DNA of 34,481 bases from Salimicrobium humidisoli (GTDB lineage: Bacteria > Bacillota > Bacilli > Bacillales > Halobacillaceae), in the NCBI RefSeq assembly GCF_002295105.1, contig NZ_NSGH01000020.1, forward strand, positions 1 to 34,481. The letters run 5' to 3'. The position numbers and the translations under genes are program-made. The notes below the pieces were generated by a model. It searched no databases. It worked only from the letters and a program-made list of their open reading frames with translations, and was not told the origin of the DNA. Below are positions 15,976 through 25,003 of the stretch, one piece after another. How positions within the stretch are numbered: position 1 is the stretch's first letter; each line of letters begins with the position of its first letter.

Positions 15976-17514
15976 TTAAAATCCTGTAGGCCAGTTCGCC
16001 AACCATCTTTTACTCATAGAGCCGTTTTTTGCGCAGGCGAATTCAAGTGTCTGACTTAAAAATGTCCTCGTTTCCCGCGGATCGATTACGTCATCAATCA
16101 AATGCTTACCGGTCGCTTTATACGGAGAACTGTCGAATCCCCACGTTTCCAGTAATTCCGAGCGCTTTTCCTCTATGTTCTCCGCATTTTTCAGCTCATT
16201 TCCGTACACAACGTTAATACCTACTTCCGGGCCGGTGAAATTGATTTCCGCTGTCGGCCAGGCCACCACAAAATCTGCTCCCATCGTCGGGCCGCACATG
16301 TTCCCGTAGGCGGCTCCGACACTTTTACGGATAACGATTGAAATTTTCGGTACCGTCGATTGAGCCAGTGCCTGGTTCCACATCATGATTTTCGTCGGCA
16401 TCTTCAGCTTTTCGGCGTCGCTCGATACACGGAAACCGGGAATGTCATGCAGAAACACGAGTGGTATATGGTAGGAATCACAAAGGCAAATAAAGTCGGC
16501 AGCTTTCTCGCATTCTTTCGCGCCGGCGGCCCCGGCGAATTGCATCGGCTGGTTCGCAATCACCCCGACCACTCTTCCGTCTATTCTCGCGAGGACCGTA
16601 ATCAATGCTTTGCCGTACTCCGCTTTCATTTCGAAGTAATCCTCTTCGTCGACGATCAGTCTGATCACTTTTTTCATGTCATAAGCACGCTTCGTCCTCG
16701 TCGGCACAATGTCCACAACTTCATCTAATTTACGATGTGGGTCGTCCGTCGTTTCCCTGTGTGCCGGTGCTTCCTCTGAATTTTGAGGCATATAGTCCAG
16801 GAATCGCTTCATATTGTCGATCGCTTCGTCTTCTGTTTCGGAGAAATGGTCCGCCTGTCCCGTATATTCGGCATGAACCTCCCATCCTCCCAGTTCTTCA
16901 TTCGACACTTTTTCTCCTGTGGCCACTTCCAGCATCCGGGGTCCGGCTACTGCCATCGCCGTCCCTTTGACCTGGCTTACGAAATCCGAAGAAACGGCTG
17001 TCCACGTCGGCCCGCCAAAACTGTCACCGAGAATGGATGTGATCAGCGGCACCTGCCGGTGATGCTGTAGTAACTCTTGAGGAAACAGCATTTGACTTAT
17101 TCCATCCGACCCCATTCCGTCCGGCATCCGGAGCCCTCCACCTTCCATCAGGTTAAACATGGGCAGTCCGCGCCTGACGGCCAGATTGTGCAGAGCCTGA
17201 GTTTTGCGGAAGTAGACCATCCCCTCCGTACCTGCGAACACTGTTTTATCGGCAGCCTGCACTGCAACGGGACGGCCGTTCACTTTCGCCAAGCCCGTAA
17301 CGACTCCGTCCCCGGCACTGCCTTCTTCTTTCCCTTCCTGATCCGAATGTGCCAGTTGACCAAGTTCCAAAAATGAACCCTCATCCACCAGTTTTTCAAT
17401 CCGCTCCCTGGCCGTATAGGCCCCCAGTTCATGCTGTTTCTCTATTTTCCTGGGTCCTCCTCCAAGTTTTGCTTTATCTTTTTTCTTTAACAGTTCGTCG
17501 ATTATTTTATTCAT
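15976..17514 (-). CDS. Acyl-CoA carboxylase, carboxyltransferase subunit (PccB/MmdA-like)
   Basis: This 512-residue protein transfers a carboxyl group from carboxybiotin to an acyl-CoA. The N-terminal carboxyltransferase half carries YTARERIEKLVDEGSFLELG and GDGVVTGLAKVNGRPV. The C-terminal half carries GKALITVLARIDGRVVGVIANQ, FLHDIPGF and KSVGAAYGNMCG (oxyanion Gly-Ala stretches). GAAGGAG precedes the ATG. Acyl-CoA carboxylases also need a biotin carboxylase and a carrier subunit; neither is in the window, so partners must be encoded elsewhere. Last gene of the eight-gene operon, 46 bp after the acyl-CoA synthetase. The acyl substrate (propionyl, methylcrotonyl, glutaconyl or other) cannot be told from sequence here. 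Confidence 0.9.
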   Translation of the reverse strand: MNKIIDELLKKKDKAKLGGGPRKIEKQHELGAYTARERIEKLVDEGSFLELGQLAHSDQEGKEEGSAGDGVVTGLAKVNGRPVAVQAADKTVFAGTEGMVYFRKTQALHNLAVRRGLPMFNLMEGGGLRMPDGMGSDGISQMLFPQELLQHHRQVPLITSILGDSFGGPTWTAVSSDFVSQVKGTAMAVAGPRMLEVATGEKVSNEELGGWEVHAEYTGQADHFSETEDEAIDNMKRFLDYMPQNSEEAPAHRETTDDPHRKLDEVVDIVPTRTKRAYDMKKVIRLIVDEEDYFEMKAEYGKALITVLARIDGRVVGVIANQPMQFAGAAGAKECEKAADFICLCDSYHIPLVFLHDIPGFRVSSDAEKLKMPTKIMMWNQALAQSTVPKISIVIRKSVGAAYGNMCGPTMGADFVVAWPTAEINFTGPEVGINVVYGNELKNAENIEEKRSELLETWGFDSSPYKATGKHLIDDVIDPRETRTFLSQTLEFACAKNGSMSKRWLANWPTGF

Positions 17515-17560
17515 TCCGGATCTCCTTCAAAGCTATGTTGGTTCGGTCATCCTACAATTT

Positions 17561-19210
17561 TTACTCTTTCAGAAATCTTCGCAGCACTTTCCCTGAGCTG
17601 GTAGACGGCATTTCCTCAATGAATTCAATTGCTCTCGGATATTTGTAAGCCGCCATTTTATCTCTGGCCCACTCCACTAATTCTTTTTCACTGATCGAGG
17701 TTTCGTATGAAGGGTTCAGCACGACGAACGCTTTCACAACCTCTCCTTTCTCAGCGTCCGGGACTCCGACACACGCAACCTGAGCCACCGCTTCGTGCTC
17801 ACTCATCATCGCTTCCACGTCTCCCGGGAACACACTGAATCCTGAGGATTTAATCATTTCTTTCACCCGGCCGATAAAGTATAAATAACCATCCTCGTCG
17901 ATCTTTCCGATGTCCCCCGTGAATACCCACCCTTCCCGGAGGGTTTCGTCCGTCTCCTCGGGCCGGTTAAGGTACCCTTTGAATACGCCCGGGTTTTTAA
18001 CCGCGATTTCTCCCTGTTCCCCCGGCGGCAGGTCTTCCCCGGTTTCCGTGTCCACAATCCGGAACGACGTATCATATGTGGCGATGCCGCACGTGCCGAA
18101 TTTAATATGTTCAATCGGCATGAACGTATCACACGTATGCGTTTCGCTTAACCCGTACGAAGCCTCAAGCAGGATGCATCCTTCTGTGATACGCTTCCAT
18201 TTTTCCGCTAACGATTCATCCACCTGCATTCCGAAACTGGTGGCGAAATTAAGTTCAAGAGAGTTCAAATCTCTTTTTTCGATATCCGGGTAGTTTAAAA
18301 TAGCGGCATTCATCATCGCAATCGTATACAATTTGTTGATTTTGTATTTCTCGATGGCCTGGATGGCCGCTTCCGGCTCGAAACGGGTAAGCAGAACGCT
18401 CTGGAGCGCACTGTAGACCGGGATATTCACTCCCATGACCATGCCCGCAATATGACTTAACGGGGCCGAAGCCAGCGTCCTGTCCTCCTGTTCCAGTCGG
18501 TAGCCTTGAGCCGTAGCGGCTGTTTTGAATAACGCATTCCCGTAGGTGAGCAGGGCTGCTTTAGGTCGGCCTGTGGTTCCCGAAGTGAACACCATAAGCC
18601 CTACGTCATTCCAAATATCGATCGGCTCGGTCTCGGGAAGAGGTTCGGCCGTTTCAGTCACTTCCTTCATGTCATAAGCCGTTCCGATGTTTTTTTCCAT
18701 TAATAATTCAGCCGGTACAGGAAGCGTCGGCGAGTCCGGGAGATAATCTGCGTAATTGGTCGTGATTGAAAACTGCAAAGAAGGTGTAGTATCGCTCACG
18801 TTCTCAATCCGCTGATACAGTTCATCGCCTGAGACGATTGCTTTGATACCGGCTTCGTTGATGAAGTACTCCAGTTCACTTTCTTTATACATCGGGTTCA
18901 GGGGCACAACGACGGTTCCAAGCATTTGGGCGGCATAATGGGTAATAAGGTACTGCGGGCAATTTTGCATAAATACCCCGACGCATTCTCCTTTAGCTAT
19001 CCCTTTGCTTTTAAGAAAGCCCGCAAAACGACGAGTGTCATATTCTAAGTCTTTCCATGTAATCGTGTTTCCATAGTATATATACGCAGGTTCCTCGGGC
19101 ATTTCTTCGGCATTCTGAATCAGGTATTCATGCAGGGGTCGTTCGCCTGAACGATATTCCAGTTTCTTCGAAAGTCCTTCAGGCCAATTCTTCCTCAACA
19201 CTTCTTCCAT
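17561..19210 (-). CDS. AMP-forming acyl-CoA synthetase (first paralogue)
   Basis: A 549-residue class I adenylate-forming enzyme. TSGTTGRPK (209-217) is the AMP/phosphate loop, YGLSETH the A5 motif, GWVFTGDIGKID the A7/A8 region and GKVLRRFLKE carries the A10 lysine, all intact. It activates a carboxylic acid to its CoA thioester. GGGAGG precedes the ATG. It sits between the crotonase and carboxyltransferase genes. It shares the overall plan with the synthetase at 23311 but the two are clearly diverged, which suggests two different acids enter the pathway or one acts after ring or chain cleavage. Confidence 0.93.
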   Translation of the reverse strand: MEEVLRKNWPEGLSKKLEYRSGERPLHEYLIQNAEEMPEEPAYIYYGNTITWKDLEYDTRRFAGFLKSKGIAKGECVGVFMQNCPQYLITHYAAQMLGTVVVPLNPMYKESELEYFINEAGIKAIVSGDELYQRIENVSDTTPSLQFSITTNYADYLPDSPTLPVPAELLMEKNIGTAYDMKEVTETAEPLPETEPIDIWNDVGLMVFTSGTTGRPKAALLTYGNALFKTAATAQGYRLEQEDRTLASAPLSHIAGMVMGVNIPVYSALQSVLLTRFEPEAAIQAIEKYKINKLYTIAMMNAAILNYPDIEKRDLNSLELNFATSFGMQVDESLAEKWKRITEGCILLEASYGLSETHTCDTFMPIEHIKFGTCGIATYDTSFRIVDTETGEDLPPGEQGEIAVKNPGVFKGYLNRPEETDETLREGWVFTGDIGKIDEDGYLYFIGRVKEMIKSSGFSVFPGDVEAMMSEHEAVAQVACVGVPDAEKGEVVKAFVVLNPSYETSISEKELVEWARDKMAAYKYPRAIEFIEEMPSTSSGKVLRRFLKE

Positions 19211-19263
19211 TACTTAACCTCCCTGGTATAGTGACCCGTTATTGTCCCGCTCCACACGGGGAC

Positions 19264-20052
19264 TCAATTTCCTTTGAATTTCGGTGTCCGCTTTTCTTTA
19301 AACGCCTGCACCCCTTCTTTATGATCCTCCGTCGATACCATCGTAGCCTGTGTGGTCCGTTCCCGTTCGAGAATCGTTGCCAGATCGGCATCAAGCGCCT
19401 GATCGACGATTTTCTTCATGAAGCCGTAGGCCACCGCAGGACCGGATGCCAGCTTCACCGCGAATTCATGCACCTTCTGCTGCATCTCTTCCTGCCGATA
19501 CACATGATTGACGATGCCGAGCTCCTGGGCTTTCGTTACGGACACGGGTTCGGCACTGAAGAGGAGTTCCTTCGTGCGGTAGGGCCCGATGAGCTTCGAG
19601 AGGAAGTAATGGCCTCCTCCGTCGGAGACCAGTCCTACTTTTGAGAAGCTCAGAATGAAATTGGTGTCCTCGGCAGCGAGAATGATGTCGCAGGCGAGGG
19701 CCAGGTTGAACCCGGCGCCCGCAGCAAAGCCGTGGACTGCCGCAACGATCGGTTTGTCCAGATCTTTCATGGTAAGAATCAACTCGTTCAGTTCCCCTAT
19801 GTGCTCATAGATATCGAGAGGTGCGTTATCTCCCATCGTTTTGACGTCCCCGCCGGCACTGAACGCTCGTCCCGCTCCGGAGAGAACGACCGTGCGTACG
19901 TCCGCGTCGTCCTGAGCCTTCCCGAGTGCTTCTTTCAGCCCCTGCATCATCGTCGGACTGAAGGCGTTCAAACTGTCCGGACGATTCATGGTAAGGTACA
20001 GCACTCCTTCCTTCGTCTCTGCCAGTACGTGTTCATTTCCTTCTATCGTCAT
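19264..20052 (-). CDS. Enoyl-CoA hydratase/isomerase (crotonase superfamily)
   Basis: The 262 residues have the two oxyanion-hole segments AFSAGGDVKTM (63-73) and HGFAAGAGFNLALACD (107-122). In a typical enoyl-CoA hydratase the next helix has a FG..E pattern with the first catalytic Glu; here it reads LSFSKVGLVSDGGG, with no Glu, and D144 sits where isomerase or PaaG-type members carry Asp. This points to a double-bond isomerase or a PaaG-like role rather than a standard hydratase, but a direct assay is needed. AGGGGG precedes the ATG; 27 bp after the acyl-CoA dehydrogenase. Confidence 0.88.
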   Translation of the reverse strand: MTIEGNEHVLAETKEGVLYLTMNRPDSLNAFSPTMMQGLKEALGKAQDDADVRTVVLSGAGRAFSAGGDVKTMGDNAPLDIYEHIGELNELILTMKDLDKPIVAAVHGFAAGAGFNLALACDIILAAEDTNFILSFSKVGLVSDGGGHYFLSKLIGPYRTKELLFSAEPVSVTKAQELGIVNHVYRQEEMQQKVHEFAVKLASGPAVAYGFMKKIVDQALDADLATILERERTTQATMVSTEDHKEGVQAFKEKRTPKFKGN

Positions 20053-20079
20053 AGTTCTTCCCCCTTCTATTTTTTCATT

Positions 20080-21255
20080 TTATATAGACTGCCCGACTTT
20101 CACGTTCCCTTTCAACAGGTTGCGGGAGATGATCAGCCGCTGGATTTCGTCGGTGCCGTCGTAAATTCTCCATAAGCGCGCTTCGCGGTACCATCGTTCA
20201 ATCGGCAGTTCCCTCGTATAGCCCATGCCACCATGGATCTGCAGGACGCGGTCCACGACCCGGTTGCCCATGTTGGAGCCATACAGTTTGGCCATGGACG
20301 CCTGATGCCGGTTGTCCTCCCCTTCGTCCAGCGTAAAGGCGGCGTTCAGCACGAGCCATTTCGCGGCTTCTATTTCCACGGCCGAATCGGCGATCTGCCA
20401 CTGTATTGCCTGTCTGTCGGCAATCGGCCGGCCGAACGTTTCCCGTTCCTTCGAATAATCGATTGCCATCTGCAGCAGACGTTCGGAAGCGCCCACCGCC
20501 GTGGCTCCGACTACCCACCTGGCGAAGCCGATCCACTCAAGACCGAGTTCATATCCTCCGTCCACTTCGCCTAAAATATTCTCCTCCGGTACCCGGACGT
20601 TGTCGAAGACGAGGCTGGCCGGCCCCCATTCGCCCATCGTGTCGATGTACTCCGAGGTCCAACCCATCTCCCTTTCCGCGATGAAACACGTCACGCCGTC
20701 CCTGCCTGACTTTTTGTGTTTCTCTTTATCGGTAAGAGCGATCACCATGACGAAATCCGCTTCGTTGCCGCCGGTAATGAACGTTTTTTCTCCGTTGATG
20801 ATCCACTCATCGCCGTCTTTCACCGCAGTCGTCCGTATGTTCTGCGTATCGGAACCGGCACCCGGTTCGGTCATCGCGAAACAGGATTTCTTCTCGCCGT
20901 TGATGGTGGGAATCAAATACTTCTCTTTCTGCTCTTCGTTTCCGTAGTACAGAATGTTGTCCGCAAAGCCCCCGAACTGGAACGGTACGAAAGTCTTCGA
21001 CACTTCCATCAGTACGATCGCAAGCATCATCTGTCCGATATCAGCACCTCCGTATTCACTCGGAGTATTGATGCCCCAGAATCCGGCTTCCTTCGCTTTG
21101 GCCTGAAGCTCTTCCATTTTTTCAGGGGGAAGGCTCGGTTTTCCGGCCCGTTCGTTCCGCAGCACTTCGTTCTCAAGCGGCATGAGCTCTCTTTCCACGA
21201 ACCTACGGATTGTCGCCTGGACCATTTTCTGTTCTTCCGTCAAACGTAAATGCAT
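20080..21255 (-). CDS. Acyl-CoA dehydrogenase
   Basis: This FAD-dependent enzyme introduces the alpha-beta double bond in an acyl-CoA. The N-terminal helical domain (LTEEQKMVQATIRRFVEREL), CFAMTEPGAGSDTQNI for flavin/substrate binding and the C-terminal QIHGGMGYTRELPIERWYRE are typical. The ATG at 21255, 8 bases after GAGGAG, is preferred over the in-frame GTG at 21264 that overlaps the Shine-Dalgarno; this gives 391 residues. The usual catalytic Glu of the YEGT motif is Asp (YDGTDEIQR, about residue 366), as in some branches of the family where the base lies elsewhere or Asp is used. Electrons would go to ETF, not encoded here. Confidence 0.92.
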   Translation of the reverse strand: MHLRLTEEQKMVQATIRRFVERELMPLENEVLRNERAGKPSLPPEKMEELQAKAKEAGFWGINTPSEYGGADIGQMMLAIVLMEVSKTFVPFQFGGFADNILYYGNEEQKEKYLIPTINGEKKSCFAMTEPGAGSDTQNIRTTAVKDGDEWIINGEKTFITGGNEADFVMVIALTDKEKHKKSGRDGVTCFIAEREMGWTSEYIDTMGEWGPASLVFDNVRVPEENILGEVDGGYELGLEWIGFARWVVGATAVGASERLLQMAIDYSKERETFGRPIADRQAIQWQIADSAVEIEAAKWLVLNAAFTLDEGEDNRHQASMAKLYGSNMGNRVVDRVLQIHGGMGYTRELPIERWYREARLWRIYDGTDEIQRLIISRNLLKGNVKVGQSI

Positions 21256-21319
21256 TCCATCCACTCCTCTGGGTCAGTTTCCGTACCCCGGTTCTATACC
21301 GGTGCACAGGTCGCGCCTT

Positions 21320-22207
21320 TTATTTCTTCACTTTTTTGTTTCCGGAATACTCGTACCAGCCTTTACCGGTCTTTCGCCCGAGATTCCCCGCTTTCACTTT
21401 TTCTTCCACCGATTTGGCCGGTTTGTCTTTCGGATCCCCTGTTTCCTCATACAGCTGCTTGTTCGCATAATAGCCGACGTCGATTCCTGATAAATCCATC
21501 AGTTCGAACGGGCCGAGCGGATGGCCGAGTGCTTTCTTCGTAATAATATCGATATCTTCAAAATCGGCGTAGCCGTTTTCGTATAAGTAGAGCGCCTCGT
21601 TTGAAATGGCGAACAACAGACGGTTGGCGATAAAGCCGTAAATTTCTTTCTCCAGCAGAACGGCCGTCCGTCCGAGCTGTTCACAAAATTTCACAGCCGC
21701 GTTGGCGGTTTCCTCCGATGTCTGATCGCTTTTCACCACTTCTACACAGTCCATGACGAGCGGCGGAAAGAAGAAATGCATATTGACGACTTTGTCGGGC
21801 CGCTCCGTCACCTCGGCAATTTTGGAGTTTACGATCGAGGAGCTGTTCGTCGCCAGAATGGCTTCTTTCGAGGCCAATTTATCCAGTTCCGCAAATACTT
21901 CCTGCTTCACATCCAATTTTTCCACTACTGCTTCAATCACTATATCCGCACTCTGGACCGCTTCTTTCAGATCTGTGGTCATGTGGAGTTTGTCGAAGGC
22001 GGCCTGTTTTATTTCCCCGGAAATCTTTTCTTTTTTCACCCAGTCGTCCATGCGTGCTTCAAGCGACTGTCCGGCTTTAGAGAGTGATTCTCCATTAATG
22101 TCCTGCAGATACGTCGTGAACCCTCCAAGAGCAGAGAGCATGGCTATCTGCTGCCCCATCGACCCGGCGCCGAGGACGGCTACGTTTTGAATACTGTTCG
22201 TTTCCAT
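21320..22207 (-). CDS. 3-hydroxyacyl-CoA dehydrogenase
   Basis: A 295-residue NAD-dependent enzyme of the FadB/PaaH type. The Rossmann motif is VAVLGAGSMGQQIA (9-22). The NSSSIVNSKIA segment and catalytic H144 in VNMHFFFPP are present, then a C-terminal helical dimer domain (GFIANRLLFAISNEAL, GPFELMDLSGIDVGYY). The usual HFFNP motif has Phe147 in place of Asn, a change next to the catalytic His that may alter activity or substrate. AGGGAGG precedes the ATG. It acts after the crotonase step in a beta-oxidation-type sequence. No thiolase gene is present in the operon. Confidence 0.93.
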   Translation of the reverse strand: METNSIQNVAVLGAGSMGQQIAMLSALGGFTTYLQDINGESLSKAGQSLEARMDDWVKKEKISGEIKQAAFDKLHMTTDLKEAVQSADIVIEAVVEKLDVKQEVFAELDKLASKEAILATNSSSIVNSKIAEVTERPDKVVNMHFFFPPLVMDCVEVVKSDQTSEETANAAVKFCEQLGRTAVLLEKEIYGFIANRLLFAISNEALYLYENGYADFEDIDIITKKALGHPLGPFELMDLSGIDVGYYANKQLYEETGDPKDKPAKSVEEKVKAGNLGRKTGKGWYEYSGNKKVKK

Positions 22208-22260
22208 ATAAAATTCCTCCCTATTAACTGACTGTTCACTATGTCTGATTTACACTTCAA

Positions 22261-22276
22261 AAGATAACGCTTACAT
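22261..22276 (-). promoter_or_regulatory. Candidate CcpA cre site inside the operon
   Basis: ATGTAAGCGTTATCTT on the minus strand matches the Bacillus cre consensus WTGNNARCGNWWWCAW with one mismatch. It lies in the 85-bp gap between the phosphotriesterase-family and 3-hydroxyacyl-CoA dehydrogenase genes, where bound CcpA could block read-through or repress an internal promoter. Confidence 0.5.
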
Positions 22277-22292
22277 TATTTCCGCTTATATA

Positions 22293-23258
22293 CTAATTGC
22301 TTCGCAGGTGGAACAACTCCTCGATTACACTGTCTGCTATTTCCCTTTCCTTGAGCATAGGGATAATATTTTCAAACAGGTGGGTTGGATGCCAATTTTT
22401 AACGAGTTCCGCTACCTGCTCACTCATCACTGGATCCCGTCCCATCCAATAGTTGATCGAGTCATGGGAAAGCATAATCTGTTTTTCATATCCTAGTTCC
22501 AACAATTTCACCAGAGTCTCCACACGTTCTTCATCCATCGGAGCCCCGACCAACCCCTGGATCCCGAACCGGTCAAACCCGATCGTCACTCCTGTCTTCA
22601 ACGTTTCTACGTGATAGTCGATGTCTGTATTTCCGCACATATGACCGATCACAATGTCCGAAGGGTCGACTCCGGCTTCTGTCAGCATCCGAGCCTGTTT
22701 GATCCCCATCGTCCCTTCCTGGGTGTGAGTCAAAAACATAATTCCGGTTTCTTTTTGAACTTTAACGGCGACGTCGAAAAACATTTGTTCATACGGCGTA
22801 ATCTGATCTTTGCTGGAGGCTAACTTAATGATTCCCGGACGGATATCCGTACCGGCGATACCATCGTTTATTTCTTTCATAAACATGTCATATATATCTT
22901 TTTCAGCTGTTCCGAGTCCCTGACGGAATTTAAAGTAAGCCGGAGCTCCTTCCGCTTCGTAGTAAAATCCGGTAGCACACACGATCTGCAGACCGGTAGC
23001 TTCCGAAATTTCTCTTAACACCTCCGGGTTTCTCCCACACTCGTTCGGTGTCGGATCGACAACGGTGCGCACACCGAACTCCTGAACTGCATTTGCTGCT
23101 TCTATCCCCTTTTCCAACGCCTCTTCTTTGTTAAAAGGTCCTAATGTCACATCCCCGCTGAAACCGGGGTACCCGAATAGAAAATGCTCATGGATTAACG
23201 TCTTTCCCATATCTTCCACTGCAATCCTGCCTGTAACTGTGTTGATCCAATCCCCCAT
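22293..23258 (-). CDS. Phosphotriesterase-family metal-dependent hydrolase
   Basis: A 321-residue TIM-barrel amidohydrolase of the phosphotriesterase/PLL group. The binuclear metal ligands are all visible: HxH (H23, H25 in LIHEHF), the lysine that becomes carboxylated (K145 in GIIKLASS), H178 (FLTHTQEG), H206 (VIGHMCGN) and D266 (MLSHDS). Family members hydrolyse lactones, phosphotriesters or related esters; substrate cannot be read from sequence. GGGAG precedes the ATG. Placed in the middle of an acyl-CoA degradation operon, a lactonase or ester hydrolase that opens a substrate before CoA activation is the simplest reading, but this is inference. Confidence 0.9.
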   Translation of the reverse strand: MGDWINTVTGRIAVEDMGKTLIHEHFLFGYPGFSGDVTLGPFNKEEALEKGIEAANAVQEFGVRTVVDPTPNECGRNPEVLREISEATGLQIVCATGFYYEAEGAPAYFKFRQGLGTAEKDIYDMFMKEINDGIAGTDIRPGIIKLASSKDQITPYEQMFFDVAVKVQKETGIMFLTHTQEGTMGIKQARMLTEAGVDPSDIVIGHMCGNTDIDYHVETLKTGVTIGFDRFGIQGLVGAPMDEERVETLVKLLELGYEKQIMLSHDSINYWMGRDPVMSEQVAELVKNWHPTHLFENIIPMLKEREIADSVIEELFHLRSN

Positions 23259-23310
23259 CTATATCAGCTCCCATTATGATTTTTCATACGTAATACCGGC
23301 TGATGAAACT

Positions 23311-24960
23311 TCATTCGTTCTCCTGCAGTTTCCTCCAGAGAATCTTACCGCTGCTCGTCATCGGAAAGCTGTCCCTGAACTCCACGATACGGGGATATTT
23401 ATAGGCGGCCATATGGTTTTTGGACCACTCGATGATATCCTCTTCTTTGATACCTTCTTCGGCATGATCATTCAGAATGACGAAAGCTTTCACCGTCTCT
23501 CCGCGCTTCTCGTCAGGCTCACTCACTACGCATGCCTGATGGATGGAGGGGTGTTTGTACAGAATAGACTCCACTTCCGTCGGCCATACTTTAAAACCGG
23601 CAGCATTGATCATGCGCTTCAGACGATCGACTATGAAGAAATATCCTTCTTCATCCATCTTTACAATATCTCCGGTCCGGAAAAAAGTTTTCCTGTCCAG
23701 TTCGATGTGGGACTGCTCGTTCTCTTCCTCGCGATTGTGATACCCTTTGAACACTTGAGGACCGTTTACGACGAGTTCTCCTTCCTCATGACCCGCAACT
23801 TCCTCTCCCGTGGCCACGTCGATCACCCGTGCATCGACATCGAAGGAAGGAATGCCGAGACACTGCATTTTCGGACGATCGGGCGGATTGAAGTGCGTAT
23901 GGGAAATCGTTTCCGACAGTCCGTAACCTTCCACGTACCGGAGACCGGTGCGCTCATACAGCTGTTCACCTACCGCCGCGGGGAGCGGGGCCCCGCCGCC
24001 GCCAATGACTTCCAGTGAGGAAATGTCATAGTTTTCAAGAGCAGGATTTGCAAGAAAATCGATAAGCATAGTGCTGATGTTGATCCAGTGGGTGCATCCA
24101 TATGCTTCAATCGCTTTCGCCGCGTAATCCCGGTCCCAGCGCGTCAGCATGATCATCGTACTGCCGGAGGCGACAGGGGCGAGTGCGCTGTGCACCAGCC
24201 CGGTGACGTGAAACAGAGGCAGCGTCGTCAGCGTAACCGTGTCCGCCACCATGCTCATCCAGGCGGCGGCACCATATGTATTCGCCTGCACAGTGTCGTT
24301 CGTATGCACGCACCCCTTCGGCAGGCCGGTCGTCCCCGAGGTATAAGGAATCATAGCGACATCTGCCCCGGCACCGTTGTAAGGAGAGGGGTCCTTCGTA
24401 TTAGCAAGCGCCTTTTCCCACGGTATTTCTTCCGTGAACGGCTCACCCGTACCAAGCACGGCATCCGGTATGTCTGCAGGCGCCTTCTCCCGGTCGATGT
24501 AATCCGCGTAGGAAGCGACAATGATATTGTCTACAGAAGTCGTTTCTTTCAACGGTTTTGCCTTACTGTACAATTCCTCCCCCGTCAGTACGTGCCGTAT
24601 ATCACAGTCTTTTACGTAAAAGGCGAGGTCCTCCGTCGTGCTCATCGGGTTAGCCGGAACGACTGTCGCCCGCAGACGCAGAATGGCGAAGAAACTTATG
24701 ACAAACTGGGGGGAATTCTGCATGTACAAAAGCAGTTTATCGTTCTGTTCCACACCCAGTTCGTTCTCGAGATACCCCGCGAGCCGCTCCACTTCATCGG
24801 TAAGACTCCGATACGTCAGCGTACCGCCGTAATAATTGATGGCCGTCTTCGTCGGATACTTTTTCGCAGACAGCACCAAATTATCGTACAGAGTCGTCTC
24901 GGGAAGGGTTAACGTTTTCGGCAGACGTGCCGGCCAAAATTGAAAGTGCTCCGTGTTCAT
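23311..24960 (-). CDS. AMP-forming acyl-CoA synthetase (second paralogue)
   Basis: A 549-residue class I adenylate-forming enzyme. TSGTTGLPKG is the phosphate loop, VEGYGLSETISHTH the A5 motif, FFRTGDIVKMDEEGY and IVDRLKRMINAAGFKVWPTE the hinge, and MTSSGKILWRKLQ the A10 lysine region. A longer frame opens at 24987, but the ATG at 24960 has AAAGGAG at the right distance and gives MNTEHFQFWPARLPKTLTLP. It follows the ComB-like gene by 43 bp. Likely activates a medium or long carboxylic acid; which one is not evident. Differs clearly from the synthetase at 17561. Confidence 0.93.
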   Translation of the reverse strand: MNTEHFQFWPARLPKTLTLPETTLYDNLVLSAKKYPTKTAINYYGGTLTYRSLTDEVERLAGYLENELGVEQNDKLLLYMQNSPQFVISFFAILRLRATVVPANPMSTTEDLAFYVKDCDIRHVLTGEELYSKAKPLKETTSVDNIIVASYADYIDREKAPADIPDAVLGTGEPFTEEIPWEKALANTKDPSPYNGAGADVAMIPYTSGTTGLPKGCVHTNDTVQANTYGAAAWMSMVADTVTLTTLPLFHVTGLVHSALAPVASGSTMIMLTRWDRDYAAKAIEAYGCTHWINISTMLIDFLANPALENYDISSLEVIGGGGAPLPAAVGEQLYERTGLRYVEGYGLSETISHTHFNPPDRPKMQCLGIPSFDVDARVIDVATGEEVAGHEEGELVVNGPQVFKGYHNREEENEQSHIELDRKTFFRTGDIVKMDEEGYFFIVDRLKRMINAAGFKVWPTEVESILYKHPSIHQACVVSEPDEKRGETVKAFVILNDHAEEGIKEEDIIEWSKNHMAAYKYPRIVEFRDSFPMTSSGKILWRKLQENE

Positions 24961-25003
24961 ATAACATGACTCCTTTCCGTTTTGCATTCATGATTTTCCC
25001 GGC

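Noticed and set aside
22208-22292. Possible separate promoter for the lower half of the catabolic operon
   Set aside because: No convincing -35/-10 pair is visible in the 85-bp gap; only the cre-like site is supported.
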